A stretch of DNA of 64,000 bases from Formosa sp. Hel1_31_208 (GTDB lineage Bacteria; Bacteroidota; Bacteroidia; Flavobacteriales; Flavobacteriaceae): NCBI RefSeq assembly GCF_900104785.1, contig NZ_LT629733.1, positions 2,326,501 through 2,390,500 on the forward strand. The letters are read 5' to 3'. This document shows, piece after piece, positions 46,767 through 57,199 of the stretch (positions within the stretch are counted from its first letter, which is position 1; each line of letters starts with the position of its first letter). The notes below the pieces were generated by a model. The model did not search any database and had not been told where the DNA came from. It saw only the letters and a list, made by a program, of their open reading frames with translations. A program made the translations under genes and the position numbers.

Positions 46767-47264
46767 ATGCTAAAAGACTTTAAATCTCGTTGGGATATCA
46801 AACATAACTGGCAACTCTTATTTCCTTTTTTAGGAATAACTGGTCTAGCCTATAGTGCCTATAAACTCGCATTGCGGTTTACCAATACATTATCAATTTT
46901 TATTACAATTGGTCTAGCCGTAATTTGTTTTTATGTCCTTGTCAAATTGACTTTATTTTTGTTTAAAAAGTTGGAGCATAAATGGATTGTTGAGCACCGA
47001 TGGGAAATGATTAGAATTTTCATCGTATTCGCAATTACGGGATCATCATCTTTATTTGTTGGTCGACCTCTTATGAAACTCATTGGAATTACTAAAGAAA
47101 ACTTAAACCCTATTCTTTATTGGATATTATTTATTATTATTGGGCTCATTTTCTATCAGATTCTTCTGGTTTTCTTTGGATGGGTATTCGGTCAAGGTAA
47201 ATTTTTCTGGGAATTTGAAAAGAAAATGCTTAAACGTTTTGGCTTAGGAAAGCTAATCAATTAA
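46767..47264 (+). CDS. Membrane protein, DUF6787-like
   Basis: 165 residues with about four transmembrane helices and conserved Trp-Trp positions: RWDIKHNWQLLFPF at the start, HRWEMIRIFIVFAITGSSS in the middle and WEFEKKMLKRFGL at the end. I match it from memory to DUF6787. Stop and next start overlap by one base, so it is coupled to the His-rich protein. Confidence 0.68.
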   Translation: MLKDFKSRWDIKHNWQLLFPFLGITGLAYSAYKLALRFTNTLSIFITIGLAVICFYVLVKLTLFLFKKLEHKWIVEHRWEMIRIFIVFAITGSSSLFVGRPLMKLIGITKENLNPILYWILFIIIGLIFYQILLVFFGWVFGQGKFFWEFEKKMLKRFGLGKLIN

Positions 47265-47596
47265 TGATTATAAAAACAACGCACATATCGACCCGCTTAA
47301 TCATTATACTTACAGCCATTGTGCTGCTCTTGCCTTCTGCTATAAAATTTACTCATGCATTAAATCATCATGAACATGAAGTATGTCTAGAAAAAGGACA
47401 GACTCATTTTCATACGGTTGATATTGATTGTGATTATTACAAGTTTAAACTCAATACCAGTTTCTATTTTAAAATCAATGTCCCACAGGTTCAAAAAAAC
47501 CTTAATGTTAATGTATTAAAGTTACCATATTATTCATTCTTAAAAAGTCATCAGCAATTAACTTCGCAGCTTCGAGGCCCTCCATTTTTAGTGTAA
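47264..47596 (+). CDS. His-rich membrane-anchored protein linked to TonB receptor
   Basis: 110 residues. One N-terminal helix (about 12-30) is followed by HALNHHEHEVCLEKGQTHFH, a dense His/Cys patch suited to Zn2+ or Cu binding, and DIDCDYYKFKLN. Genes of this kind precede TonB receptors in Flavobacteriaceae. It lies 35 bases from the receptor start. Confidence 0.65.
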   Translation: MIIKTTHISTRLIIILTAIVLLLPSAIKFTHALNHHEHEVCLEKGQTHFHTVDIDCDYYKFKLNTSFYFKINVPQVQKNLNVNVLKLPYYSFLKSHQQLTSQLRGPPFLV

Positions 47597-47631
47597 ATAC
47601 CTATTAAAATTATTACACTAAAACATTCATA

Positions 47632-50031
47632 ATGAAATATTTATTACTGTGTATTGCGTTCATGACGGTAAGTCTGAGTGCATCGCAAAATTGTTCTTAC
47701 ACGTTTTTAGGAGAGCTCTCAGATTTTCACGATGCATCCCCTATTTCTGGAGCTACTATCTATATTAAAAGTCTAGATAAGTATGTTGTTTCTGATATTG
47801 ATGGTAAGTTTAAAATAGAAAACCTGTGTAAGCAGCAAATAATTCTGGTCATTTCTCATATTGGTTGTGAAACCAAAACATTGAGTTACAACATCACTGG
47901 TGATGTTTTTGAGTCCATTCAACTAGAGCATCATATTGAAGCCCTCAATGAGGTTGCGGTGACCACGAATGCTACTCCTAAAGAATCCACGACCGCTCAA
48001 GAAACCGTTTTAAAATCAAACACATTGCGGAAATACAGTGCGTTAAATTTAGGAGATGCTTTAAAGGAAGTAACAGGTGTCTCTTCTATCAATACTGGCA
48101 ATAGCATCGTAAAACCTATGATTAATGGCATGCATAGCAGCCGATTATTAGTCTTAAATAATAATGTCCGTATGCAAGATCAAGAATGGGGAATTGAACA
48201 TGCGCCGAATATTGATATAAATTCTGCTAATCAAATATCTGTGATTAAAGGTTCAGGAACTCTAGCCTATGGTGGTGATGCTATTGGTGGTATTATTGTT
48301 ATTAATCCGGTTAATAGTGTTTTAAAAGATACATTATATGGGAAAACTGTAATAGGTGGACAAACCAACGGACGAGGTTATAATTTGTCAACAACGCTTA
48401 ATAAAAGTTTTGCTTCAGGCTGGTTTGCAAATGTTCAGGCAAGTTTAAAACAAAATGGTGATTTTGAAACTCCAGACTATGTATTAACTAACACTGGATT
48501 GAAATCAAATAGTGTCTCATTTAGAGCTGGAAAAAAGCAATTTGAGAGCGGCTTTGAAGTTTTTTATAGCTACATTAATAATGACATAGGTATACTACGT
48601 GCCTCGCACATTGGTAACATCAATGATTTAGTAACTGCCATAAATAACATACAACCACTAGTAATTGAGCCGTTTAGTTACGATATTAATTCACCAAAAC
48701 AAGAGGTTACACATCACCTGTTTAAAGCCAGTTACTATAAAAGATTTAGAAACTTTGGGAAATTAAACCTTCAGTATGATTATCAGAATAATCAACGCTT
48801 TGAGTTTGATGTTCGTGTTGGTAATGATCGTAATAAACCTGCTTTAGATTTGACTTTGCAAACACATACATTTACTGCAAATACCATTCTTGACGCAAAC
48901 AATGACTATAAGCTAAAGTTTGGCGGACTGGGTCGTTATCAAAATAATTTTGCTAATCCAGATACAGGTGTGAGACGATTAATACCTGATTATGATCGTT
49001 ATGATTTTGGTGGATACATAACTACGGAATGGTTCTTTAATGAAAAAACAACCTTGGATGCTGGTATTCGTTATGACTTTAATAGAATTGATGCTAAAAA
49101 ATTCTATCAAAAAAGTAGATGGGAAGAACGCGGATATGATGTTGACTTTGCGGATATAGTTATAGAAGATCTGGGCACACAATTATTAGTAAATCCCGTA
49201 TTTGATTTTCACAATGTGTCTATTTCCGCAGGTATAAATTACAGTCTTAATGATACTAGTAATCTCCTTGTGAACTACAGCTTAGCGAGCAGGCCACCAA
49301 ATCCATCTGAATTATTTAGTGACGGCTTACATCATTCAGCCGCTAGGATTGAGCTTGGAGACCTGAGACTGGGTCAAGAGATTTCAAATCGTTTCTCTGG
49401 AACATATAATTATAACACTGCGGCATTTAGCTTATCAATAGAGGCCTTTTATAATCGTATTGCAGATTATATGTTTTTAAAACCTTTTGGCATAGAACAA
49501 ACCATTCGTGGTGCATTTCCGGTGTGGAATTATGAGCAAACAAATGCTAGCTTATATGGTTTAGACGTTTCTGCAAATTATGAGTTTTCAAATCGGTTAA
49601 TACTAAATCATAAATCTGCGTATATCAAAGGTGATGATTTAACTAACAATACCGCAATTATTGATATCCCTGCCTTCAATACCATTAATGAAATCACCTA
49701 TCAGAATCCAAAATGGAATAATTTTTCTGCGAGTCTGAAAAGTGAATGGGTATTTGAGCAAACAGAATTTCCAGATTATAACTTTGACACATTTATTGCA
49801 ACAAGTAACCAAACGGTTGTAGTAGATATTAGCACACCTCCTCCAGCCTATCATTTATTACATTTTTATAGTGACGTAAATTTTAATATTTCAGATAAAA
49901 CTACACTTAATATTGCCCTCAGTATTACAAACCTATTAGATACAAATTATCGATCATACCTTAACCGATTGCGTTATTTTGCTGATGACCTCGGAAGAAA
50001 TATGATGATTCAATTACAATTAAATTATTAA
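47632..50031 (+). CDS. TonB-dependent outer-membrane receptor
   Basis: 799 residues. Sec signal, then a carboxypeptidase-regulatory-like domain (PISGATIYIKSLDKYVVSDIDGKFKIENL), a plug (LGDALKEVTGVSSINTGNSI, GSGTLAYGGDAIGGIIVINP) and the 22-strand barrel ending MMIQLQLNY. Its substrate is inferred to be a metal or chelate from the His-rich neighbour. ZnuD-type receptors for zinc look similar. Confidence 0.93.
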   Translation: MKYLLLCIAFMTVSLSASQNCSYTFLGELSDFHDASPISGATIYIKSLDKYVVSDIDGKFKIENLCKQQIILVISHIGCETKTLSYNITGDVFESIQLEHHIEALNEVAVTTNATPKESTTAQETVLKSNTLRKYSALNLGDALKEVTGVSSINTGNSIVKPMINGMHSSRLLVLNNNVRMQDQEWGIEHAPNIDINSANQISVIKGSGTLAYGGDAIGGIIVINPVNSVLKDTLYGKTVIGGQTNGRGYNLSTTLNKSFASGWFANVQASLKQNGDFETPDYVLTNTGLKSNSVSFRAGKKQFESGFEVFYSYINNDIGILRASHIGNINDLVTAINNIQPLVIEPFSYDINSPKQEVTHHLFKASYYKRFRNFGKLNLQYDYQNNQRFEFDVRVGNDRNKPALDLTLQTHTFTANTILDANNDYKLKFGGLGRYQNNFANPDTGVRRLIPDYDRYDFGGYITTEWFFNEKTTLDAGIRYDFNRIDAKKFYQKSRWEERGYDVDFADIVIEDLGTQLLVNPVFDFHNVSISAGINYSLNDTSNLLVNYSLASRPPNPSELFSDGLHHSAARIELGDLRLGQEISNRFSGTYNYNTAAFSLSIEAFYNRIADYMFLKPFGIEQTIRGAFPVWNYEQTNASLYGLDVSANYEFSNRLILNHKSAYIKGDDLTNNTAIIDIPAFNTINEITYQNPKWNNFSASLKSEWVFEQTEFPDYNFDTFIATSNQTVVVDISTPPPAYHLLHFYSDVNFNISDKTTLNIALSITNLLDTNYRSYLNRLRYFADDLGRNMMIQLQLNY

Positions 50032-50050
50032 ACAAGAAAATAAATTACTT

Positions 50051-50626
50051 ATGAAAAATTTAAAATTTTTATGGATTACAGTATTAAGTTTAATCCTTAC
50101 ATTTTCGTGCTCGAGCGATGATAATGACAATCCATTACCTGTGAACGAAGAAGAAGTGATAACAACAGTTCGTATCACATTAACACCTCAAGGAGGTGGC
50201 ACAACAGTGGTTTTTCAATCACAAGATCTCGATGGGGATGGTCCAAACACCCCTGTAGTTACCATTTCGGATGACCTAATATCATTTACAGATTACAATG
50301 CGAGTATTGAAATACTAAATGAACTTGAAAATCCTGCTGAAGACATTACCATTGAGGTTGAAGAAGAAGATGAAGATCATCAATTCTTTTACAGTTTCTC
50401 TAATGCTTCTAATGCGACTGTAACCTATACTGATGCTGATGAGGATGGAAATCCCGTAGGCCTGTCGTTTATCTTAAGCACTGATGATGTTAATACAGAA
50501 ACTTTAGTAGTCACATTAAGACATGAACTTAACAAATTTGCTGATGGCGTAAGCGATGGCATTATTACTAACGCTGGTGGTGAAACTGATGTAGAAACTG
50601 CTTTTACATTTAATGTTTCAAATTAA
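50051..50626 (+). CDS. Lipoprotein associated with the TonB receptor
   Basis: 191 residues. Lipobox TFSC at about 20, followed by the acidic SSDDNDNPLP. The body is beta-rich and acidic (VEEEDEDHQFFY, TDADEDGNPVG), like the SusE/receptor-partner lipoproteins. It lies 19 bases after the receptor stop. A metal-binding surface is plausible from the acidic composition. Confidence 0.78.
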   Translation: MKNLKFLWITVLSLILTFSCSSDDNDNPLPVNEEEVITTVRITLTPQGGGTTVVFQSQDLDGDGPNTPVVTISDDLISFTDYNASIEILNELENPAEDITIEVEEEDEDHQFFYSFSNASNATVTYTDADEDGNPVGLSFILSTDDVNTETLVVTLRHELNKFADGVSDGIITNAGGETDVETAFTFNVSN

Positions 50627-50652
50627 TAGCGTTAAAGTTCTCGAATAAATAG

Positions 50653-50696
50653 GCACAGTCTTGTCATCGTATTAACGACTAGGACTGTGCTTTTTT
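50653..50696 (+). terminator. Terminator of the TonB receptor operon
   Basis: GCACAGTC (50653-50660) and GACTGTGC (50683-50690) pair, with an inner TCGT/ACGA stem, then six T. Confidence 0.88.
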
Positions 50697-50798
50697 ATCT
50701 TTTAAGGTCATAAAGAATAAATTTGTCAATTCAATTATAGCACACTTTATGACTAAGAAATTAGCCCTATTTTTGCACTACCAATATGGGATTATAAG

Positions 50799-51266
50799 AT
50801 GACCGAAATAGACTTTGCTTTAAACCAAACTCAAGATACTGAAATCATAGAACTTGTTGGTACTGTGCTATGGAATAAATCCAGTGAATTAGGCTCATTT
50901 GAAGCCTTATCGCCACCTGAACAAACCTTCATTTATATCGATATTTTTGAAAGTGAGCTTTTAAACGGTGGCTTATTTGATTTCTTTTATAATACATCAG
51001 GAGCGTATGCCCATCAAGTGCTAGAAGCATACCAAGCAATTGGCGCATATGATTCAGTAAACATTGTAGCGCAAGCAATACATTGTTTTCCTGAACTTCC
51101 GATCCCAAAAGATATTTTTAAAAGACGATCATATATGGCAAATTTAGACGATACGATAAAGACACAATGGGAAAATTTAGAAGTTTCATTTTTGGATTCT
51201 AAAGAAGATATTGTAGCTCTTTTAATAACATATATTAAAGCTCATAAAACTCGCTTTGAGTACTAA
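50799..51266 (+). CDS. DMP19/DUF4375-family protein
   Basis: 155 residues, helical. ESELLNGGLFDFFYNTSGAY is the signature of DUF4375/DMP19-like proteins (NGG-x-x-QFF-x-N). Members are cytosolic, some phosphorylated or phage-linked, with no firm function. The gene stands alone between two terminator-free gaps. Confidence 0.8.
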   Translation: MTEIDFALNQTQDTEIIELVGTVLWNKSSELGSFEALSPPEQTFIYIDIFESELLNGGLFDFFYNTSGAYAHQVLEAYQAIGAYDSVNIVAQAIHCFPELPIPKDIFKRRSYMANLDDTIKTQWENLEVSFLDSKEDIVALLITYIKAHKTRFEY

Positions 51267-51304
51267 CCTGGTATATTCCACAACACTACTTTTTATGATA
51301 TTAC

Positions 51305-52075
51305 ATGTCCAAATTACCTAAAGCACACAAATTTATTGATTTATCAGACTATGGTAGGCCTTTAGCTAGAATCATTGCTATGGCCTTAAAAGACACTAGC
51401 TTTACTCCTATTCATGTAACCTTAGCCTTTATTATCTCTGGATTATTAGGCATATACTGTATTGTTTGTGGCCATTATTGGGCAGCTGCATTCTTTCTGA
51501 TTTTAAAATCTATTTTAGATGCTGCAGATGGCGAGCTTGCAAGAATTAAAAACACTCCATCATACACTGGACGTTATTTAGATTCAGTTGCTGATATACT
51601 TTTAAATGCATGTATCCTGATAGCTATTTGGTTTGTGAGTGATGCCAATCTTTGGGCTACTATAGTGGCTTTCATCGGTATTCAATTGCAAGGCACCTTG
51701 TATAATTATTACTATGTTATTTTACGGAATAAGTTCAACGGAGATACTACAAGTCGAATATTTGAAAATAAAACTCCACAAGCCTTGAAAGGAGAAAAAC
51801 AACATCATGTGAATGTTCTTTTTGGATTGTACAAACTCTTATATGGTAGTTTTGATAAAACGATATATGCCTTAGACAAAAATGCACGTCACGGCAAAAC
51901 TACTCCGAATTGGCTAATGACGGCCATTTCGACTTTTGGACTAGGATTTCAACTCTTGCTAATTGCTTTGTTCTTGATTATGGGGTTGAAAGACGCTATT
52001 ATTCCTTTCTTCATTGGTTATTCAGGAATGATATTCATATTTATAGCCATTAGGAAAATAGGCTACAGCAAATAA
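51305..52075 (+). CDS. CDP-alcohol phosphatidyltransferase family
   Basis: 256 residues, about six transmembrane helices. The signature D-x2-D-G-x2-A-R-x8-G-x3-D-x3-D reads from DAADGELARIKN to GRYLDSVAD, with all four Asp present. It transfers a phosphoalcohol from CDP-alcohol to a second alcohol; the lipid cannot be told. Convergent with the small membrane gene, three bases between the stops. Confidence 0.88.
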   Translation: MSKLPKAHKFIDLSDYGRPLARIIAMALKDTSFTPIHVTLAFIISGLLGIYCIVCGHYWAAAFFLILKSILDAADGELARIKNTPSYTGRYLDSVADILLNACILIAIWFVSDANLWATIVAFIGIQLQGTLYNYYYVILRNKFNGDTTSRIFENKTPQALKGEKQHHVNVLFGLYKLLYGSFDKTIYALDKNARHGKTTPNWLMTAISTFGLGFQLLLIALFLIMGLKDAIIPFFIGYSGMIFIFIAIRKIGYSK

Positions 52076-52078
52076 TAT

Positions 52079-52363
52079 TTAATTAATATCAATTATTCTG
52101 TCTTCTGTTGAAGTTTCCGAAGAAAACACATAAGTATATACCCACATAATGGTAAAAGTTGGAATAAAATCGGTGCCAGGTATAATTTCTTCAATAAATG
52201 AAAATATCCCAGCTAATTTCCCTTTAGTGCCTTTATAAAGCTTAGTCATTAAGTATCCAGAAAGTGGTGCCCATAAAATATCAATAAACGGAATCATTCC
52301 AATGGCATCAAACAGAATACTTAAAATTAATTTTTTGTTTTTTGAAGCGTCTCGCAAATTCAT
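52079..52363 (-). CDS. Small membrane protein, unknown
   Basis: 94 residues with two hydrophobic segments (about 12-40, broken by IPF, and 66-82) and an acidic end (SSETSTEDRIID). Lies 50 bases downstream of folE on the same strand. I do not recognise the family. Confidence 0.6.
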   Translation of the reverse strand: MNLRDASKNKKLILSILFDAIGMIPFIDILWAPLSGYLMTKLYKGTKGKLAGIFSFIEEIIPGTDFIPTFTIMWVYTYVFSSETSTEDRIIDIN

Positions 52364-52413
52364 AGTTGTTTATAATTTACTTATATAGAAGCAAATAGTG
52401 TTCCATAATTTCC

Positions 52414-53010
52414 TTATGACAATTTTTCGCTAATCAATTTTAAAAACTCGGTACGTGTCTTTATTTTTTCAAAGGCTCCTCTAAATCCTGAGGTTGTAGT
52501 AGTGGAATTTTGTTTCTGCACCCCACGCATCATCATGCACATATGTGAAGCTTCAATAACTACCGCTACACCTTCTGGTTTCAAAGTCTCATTAATACAG
52601 TCTAGTATTTGTTCTGTGAGTCGCTCCTGCACCTGCAAGCGCCTCGCAAAAACATCGACAATCCTTGGGATTTTACTCAAGCCCACAATGTGACCATTAG
52701 GAATATATGCAATATGTGCTTTTCCGAAAAAAGGAAGTATATGATGTTCACACAAAGAATACAACTCAATATCTTTAACAATGACCATTTCATTATAAGA
52801 CTCCTTAAACATGGCGCTTTTTAAAATTTCTGCAGCATCTTGATCATATCCCTGTGTTAAAAACTGCATGGCTTTAGAGGCGCGTTCAGGAGTTTTTAGT
52901 AACCCCTCACGCTTGGTGTCTTCTCCAAGATCAGCAATAATTTGTTCATAGCGTTTTTTGACATCATCTGTCACTTGAATATTATATTCTTCAAATTTTT
53001 GGTATGGCAT
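52414..53010 (-). CDS. folE: GTP cyclohydrolase I
   Basis: 198 residues. [21 protein letters not shown] carries the zinc Cys and His, [26 protein letters not shown] the active site helix, and [23 protein letters not shown] the second zinc Cys. It makes dihydroneopterin triphosphate from GTP for folate and pterins. Confidence 0.97.
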   Translation of the reverse strand: MPYQKFEEYNIQVTDDVKKRYEQIIADLGEDTKREGLLKTPERASKAMQFLTQGYDQDAAEILKSAMFKESYNEMVIVKDIELYSLCEHHILPFFGKAHIAYIPNGHIVGLSKIPRIVDVFARRLQVQERLTEQILDCINETLKPEGVAVVIEASHMCMMMRGVQKQNSTTTTSGFRGAFEKIKTRTEFLKLISEKLS

Positions 53011-53222
53011 GTTATCCTGTAATTAATGTCCAATAAATGTAGTTAAAAAAAATACAACACCCATTCCTTAATCCATTATAATAAGATTAACAGTAACAGC
53101 TGGTTTTTAACTTTTACTTATGAAAATACAGCGTTAAGCATGGGTAATTTTGTGCAACTAACTTTTACCGAAACCTCTTAATACTTTTTTACAATTAAAA
53201 GTATTACAAATAACCTATTTTG

Positions 53223-55664
53223 ATGCGTTTGCGTTCAATACTGACTCTAATATCTGCTTTGCTTTTTTTGCAAATATATGCACAAGACAGAAAGACCCTT
53301 AATATTACACGAGCGAATAAAGCACCTGAAATTGATGGTATTCTAAACGATGAGATATGGGAAACTGCGGAAATAGCGACTAACTTCATACAGTTTAAAC
53401 CGGAAATGGGTATCACCTTATCTCAAAGTGAACGCACTGAAGTAAAAATGACCTTTGATGATGAGGCCATATATGTGTCTGCTTACCTTTATGATAATCC
53501 AAATGAGATTATGAAGCAACTAACGGCAAGAGACAATTTTGGCCAGTCAGATTTCTTTACTTTAATCCTCAACCCTAACAACGATGCACAAAACGATACC
53601 CAATTTATTGTATTTAGTTCAGGCGTGCAAGCCGATGCAATTGCATCACCGAGTATTGGGGAAGATTTTAGTTGGAATGCTGTTTGGGATAGCGCTGTAA
53701 AACTTCATGATGATGGTTGGTCATTAGAAATGAAAATTCCATATAGAACTTTACGTTTTGATAATCAAGAAGTACCAACTTGGGGTTTACAATTTCATAG
53801 GCATTTTAGACGATTTAGATCACAGTATAGCTGGAACCCAATTGATGTTACAAAAGGAAACGTGGGATTGTATCATGGCCAACTCAAAGGGTTAAAAGGC
53901 GTTGAGCCACCAACGCGTTTAATATTATATCCATTTACTACAGGTATTGTAAATTCATTTGATGGAAATACTCAAACTGATATCACTTTTGGAATGGATG
54001 TTAAATATGGTATCACCGAAAACTTCACTTTAGATGCAACCCTAGTTCCTGATTTTAGTCAAGCTGGTTTTGACAACGTGGTTTTAAATCTCGGTCCTTT
54101 CGAACAGACCTTCTCTGAACAGCGTCAGTTTTTTACCGAAGGAGTAGATCTCTTTTCTAAAGGCGGATTGTTCTTTTCAAGACGAATTGGTAGTGCTCCA
54201 ACAGGTGAATTAAATTTGGCAGACAACGAATCCGCCAATGTGCCAAATGAAGTTAAAGTACTGAACGCCATAAAAGTATCTGGAAGAACAAAAAATGGAT
54301 GGGGAGTTGGAATATTTAACGCGATTACCGAAAAAACATTTGGAAGCATCATTAATGAAGATACAGGAGTGAGTCGTCAAGCTGTTGTTGAACCTTTTAC
54401 AAATTATAATATCCTTGTGGTTGATAAGCAATTTAGGGGAAATTCATCGCTTAGCTTAATTAATACAAACGTCATGCGAGAAGGTAGTTTTCGTGATGCT
54501 AATGTAACCGCTGCGAGAGCTGACATCGTTAATAAAAAAAACACCTTTAGATATGTGGCGGAAGCTAAGGTAAGTCAAGTCAATTATCAAAATACTGATT
54601 CTGAACTTGGTACAAGTACTTTTTTATTCCTCGGAAAAGTCGCAGGAAACTTTCGTTATAGTTTTGATCATAGCTATGCCGATACCAAATTTGAAATCAA
54701 TGATCTCGGACTACAATTTAGAAATAACTTCAATAATTTTGGTGCCGATGCGTCCTACGAAATATTTAAACCAAAAGGTAAACTCAATAGCTATCGTGTG
54801 AATGCCTTTGTTAACTACAGAATGCTCGCCAACCCAGGAGTATTTACACAGTTTAATTTTGGAGCAAGATATAGAGCATCTACAATAAAACTAGATGCTT
54901 ATGGTTTTCGTCTTAATGTAGAACCCGGCAAGCAGTACGACTATTTTGAATCACGTGATGGTCGACGATTTATATTTGAAAACTTCGTAAGTACTGGAGG
55001 ATGGATCTCAACTAATTATAATAGGGTATTTGCTATCGACCTAAGAGCAAATGCTGGCGCTTTATTTGAAGAGGGTAGAGATTTATTTACTTATGATTTT
55101 GAAGTGAGTCCGAGAGTACGTTTCAATGACAACTTTTTAATGGTATACCGCCTTAATTTTAATCATAGAAATGGGGATCGTGGTTATGCAACGGCTGTAA
55201 ATGACGAATCTATTTTTGGAGAACGTAACCGTCAAATTGTGACAAACAGTATTTCGGCTAATTATACGTTTGATCCATTTAACGTCTTGGCTCTAACTTT
55301 TAGGCACTATTGGGATACGGTCGATTATGATTATGAGTTATTTACTTTACAGGATAATGGCCGGTTAACAACGTCAAGCGGGTTTAATAGAGACAATATT
55401 GGTGATGATCCTAATATAAATTTTAGCACATGGAATATCGACCTCAGCTACTCTTGGCAATTTGCTCCTGGGAGTTTTTTAACTGCACTTTATAGAAATC
55501 AGTTGTTTAATATTGATAATACCTCTGCATCATCATTTGGAGACAGTCTCAACGCCCTATTTGACCAACAAATACAAAATACATTTTCTCTTCGTTTACA
55601 GTACTTTATTGATTATAATGAGGTCAAAAAAATCATTAAAAAAAAGAACAAATCTAACTCTTAA
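53223..55664 (+). CDS. DUF5916 outer-membrane protein with CBM9-like domain
   Basis: 813 residues from ATG 53223. Sec signal (LLFLQIYAQ), an N-terminal carbohydrate-binding-family-9-like sandwich (NKAPEIDGILNDEIWETAE, TFDDEAIYVSAYLYD, GWSLEMKIPYRTLRF), then a long DUF5916 barrel (PEIVFSQAGF-like DFSQAGFDNVVLN, RQFFTEGVDLF). Members sit in the outer membrane; role unproven. An upstream TTG at 53220 adds only one residue. Confidence 0.88.
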   Translation: MRLRSILTLISALLFLQIYAQDRKTLNITRANKAPEIDGILNDEIWETAEIATNFIQFKPEMGITLSQSERTEVKMTFDDEAIYVSAYLYDNPNEIMKQLTARDNFGQSDFFTLILNPNNDAQNDTQFIVFSSGVQADAIASPSIGEDFSWNAVWDSAVKLHDDGWSLEMKIPYRTLRFDNQEVPTWGLQFHRHFRRFRSQYSWNPIDVTKGNVGLYHGQLKGLKGVEPPTRLILYPFTTGIVNSFDGNTQTDITFGMDVKYGITENFTLDATLVPDFSQAGFDNVVLNLGPFEQTFSEQRQFFTEGVDLFSKGGLFFSRRIGSAPTGELNLADNESANVPNEVKVLNAIKVSGRTKNGWGVGIFNAITEKTFGSIINEDTGVSRQAVVEPFTNYNILVVDKQFRGNSSLSLINTNVMREGSFRDANVTAARADIVNKKNTFRYVAEAKVSQVNYQNTDSELGTSTFLFLGKVAGNFRYSFDHSYADTKFEINDLGLQFRNNFNNFGADASYEIFKPKGKLNSYRVNAFVNYRMLANPGVFTQFNFGARYRASTIKLDAYGFRLNVEPGKQYDYFESRDGRRFIFENFVSTGGWISTNYNRVFAIDLRANAGALFEEGRDLFTYDFEVSPRVRFNDNFLMVYRLNFNHRNGDRGYATAVNDESIFGERNRQIVTNSISANYTFDPFNVLALTFRHYWDTVDYDYELFTLQDNGRLTTSSGFNRDNIGDDPNINFSTWNIDLSYSWQFAPGSFLTALYRNQLFNIDNTSASSFGDSLNALFDQQIQNTFSLRLQYFIDYNEVKKIIKKKNKSNS

Positions 55665-55714
55665 ATTGCGCAACACAGCTTAAAGTATTAACTTGACAGC
55701 TTTATACAAGGTGC

Positions 55715-56383
55715 ATGATAACAGCAAAAAATATTCATAAATATTATGGTGATTTACACGTTCTAAAAGGTGTAGATCTACATATAAATAAAGGTGAAAT
55801 TGTCTCCATTGTCGGCGCTTCAGGAGCTGGAAAAACGACATTACTTCAAATTTTAGGAACCCTAGACCAAATTGACAAAGACAAAGCTGGCGAACTCATT
55901 ATTAATGACGTATCCGTCGCACAATTAAATGATAAAGCTCTAGCTAAATTTAGAAATAAGCATATTGGTTTTATTTTTCAGTTTCATCAACTATTACCAG
56001 AATTTACAGCTTTAGAAAATGTTTGTATTCCCGCTTTTATCTTCGGAAAATCACAAGCACAAGCAGAAACTCGCGCGAAAGAATTACTAGATTTTCTGGG
56101 TTTATCAGAGCGCTATGACCATAAACCTAATGAGCTATCTGGAGGGGAACAACAGCGCGTTGCTGTAGCTAGAGCATTGGTTAATAACCCTGATTTGATA
56201 TTTGCTGATGAACCTTCTGGAAATTTGGATAGTGAATCTGCCGAAAACTTACATAATCTCTTTTTTAAACTACGTGACGAATTTGGTCAAACTTTTATTA
56301 TCGTAACACATAACGAAGACTTAGCAAATATGGCAGACCGAAAACTTACGATGGTGGATGGAAAAATCATGGATGAACTATAA
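55715..56383 (+). CDS. ABC transporter ATPase, LolD/MacB type
   Basis: 222 residues. Walker [10 protein letters not shown], signature [16 protein letters not shown], Walker [11 protein letters not shown] and the switch His in IIVTHN are all intact. The family powers lipoprotein release or export of peptides through FtsX-like permeases. No permease is adjacent, so the partner is elsewhere. Fifty bases after the DUF5916 stop. Confidence 0.9.
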   Translation: MITAKNIHKYYGDLHVLKGVDLHINKGEIVSIVGASGAGKTTLLQILGTLDQIDKDKAGELIINDVSVAQLNDKALAKFRNKHIGFIFQFHQLLPEFTALENVCIPAFIFGKSQAQAETRAKELLDFLGLSERYDHKPNELSGGEQQRVAVARALVNNPDLIFADEPSGNLDSESAENLHNLFFKLRDEFGQTFIIVTHNEDLANMADRKLTMVDGKIMDEL

Positions 56384-56392
56384 TTTCAGGTT

Positions 56393-57157
56393 TTGAATAA
56401 AAAAGAACTCAAAGAATTTTTAGACGCTAAGGTTGTTCAATATAACCACCCCAATTTTATCGAGTCTGATCCCATTCAAATCCCTCACCTATTCTCGAAA
56501 AAAGAAGATATTGAGATTTCAGGATTTTTAACTGCAACTATTGCTTGGGGAAATAGGAGGAGTATTATTAACAATGCTCATAAAATGATGGATTTACTCG
56601 ATCATTCGCCCTATGATTTTATATTAAATCATTCTGAAACTGATCTTGAACGACTACAATCATTTGTTCATAGAACCTTTAATGGAAATGATTTTACACA
56701 GTTTGTAAAGAGCCTAAAGCATTTGTATACTGCTCATAACGGTCTAGAGGCCGTATTCTCCAAATATTCAGAAACGAATAGCCTGCAACTATCTATTCAT
56801 AAATTCAAAACGCATTTTTTCGAAATACATCATTTGGATCGCACCAAAAAACACGTGAGTGATCCCTTAAAAAATTCAGCTGCTAAACGCATTAACATGT
56901 TTTTACGTTGGATGATTAGAAATGACAATACTGGTGTTGATTTTGGGATTTGGAACAGCCTCAATCCTGCTCAGTTATCCTGTCCATTAGATGTGCATTC
57001 TGGCAATGTAGCAAGACAACTCAAGCTGTTGAAGCGCAAGCAAAATGATGCTAAAGCTTTAGCAGAATTAGATAAGTCACTACGTCAACTAGATCCAATC
57101 GATCCGGTAAAATATGACTTCGCCTTATTTGGTTTAGGCGTTTTTGAAGGTTTTTAA
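56393..57157 (+). CDS. TIGR02757 family protein (DUF2400)
   Basis: 254 residues, helical. WGNRRSIINNAHKMMDLLDHSPYDF and RWMIRNDNTGVDFGIWNSL are the family marks, with DVHSGNVARQLKLL and DPIDPVKYDFALFGLGV near the end, reminiscent of HhH-type DNA glycosylases. The start is a TTG at 56393, giving MNKKELKEFLD, which is the family start; no ATG is available in a sensible place. Confidence 0.88.
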   Translation: MNKKELKEFLDAKVVQYNHPNFIESDPIQIPHLFSKKEDIEISGFLTATIAWGNRRSIINNAHKMMDLLDHSPYDFILNHSETDLERLQSFVHRTFNGNDFTQFVKSLKHLYTAHNGLEAVFSKYSETNSLQLSIHKFKTHFFEIHHLDRTKKHVSDPLKNSAAKRINMFLRWMIRNDNTGVDFGIWNSLNPAQLSCPLDVHSGNVARQLKLLKRKQNDAKALAELDKSLRQLDPIDPVKYDFALFGLGVFEGF

Positions 57158-57199
57158 AATCTGTTGGTTATCTTTAGCTCTTAATTAAGAGAATCAACC

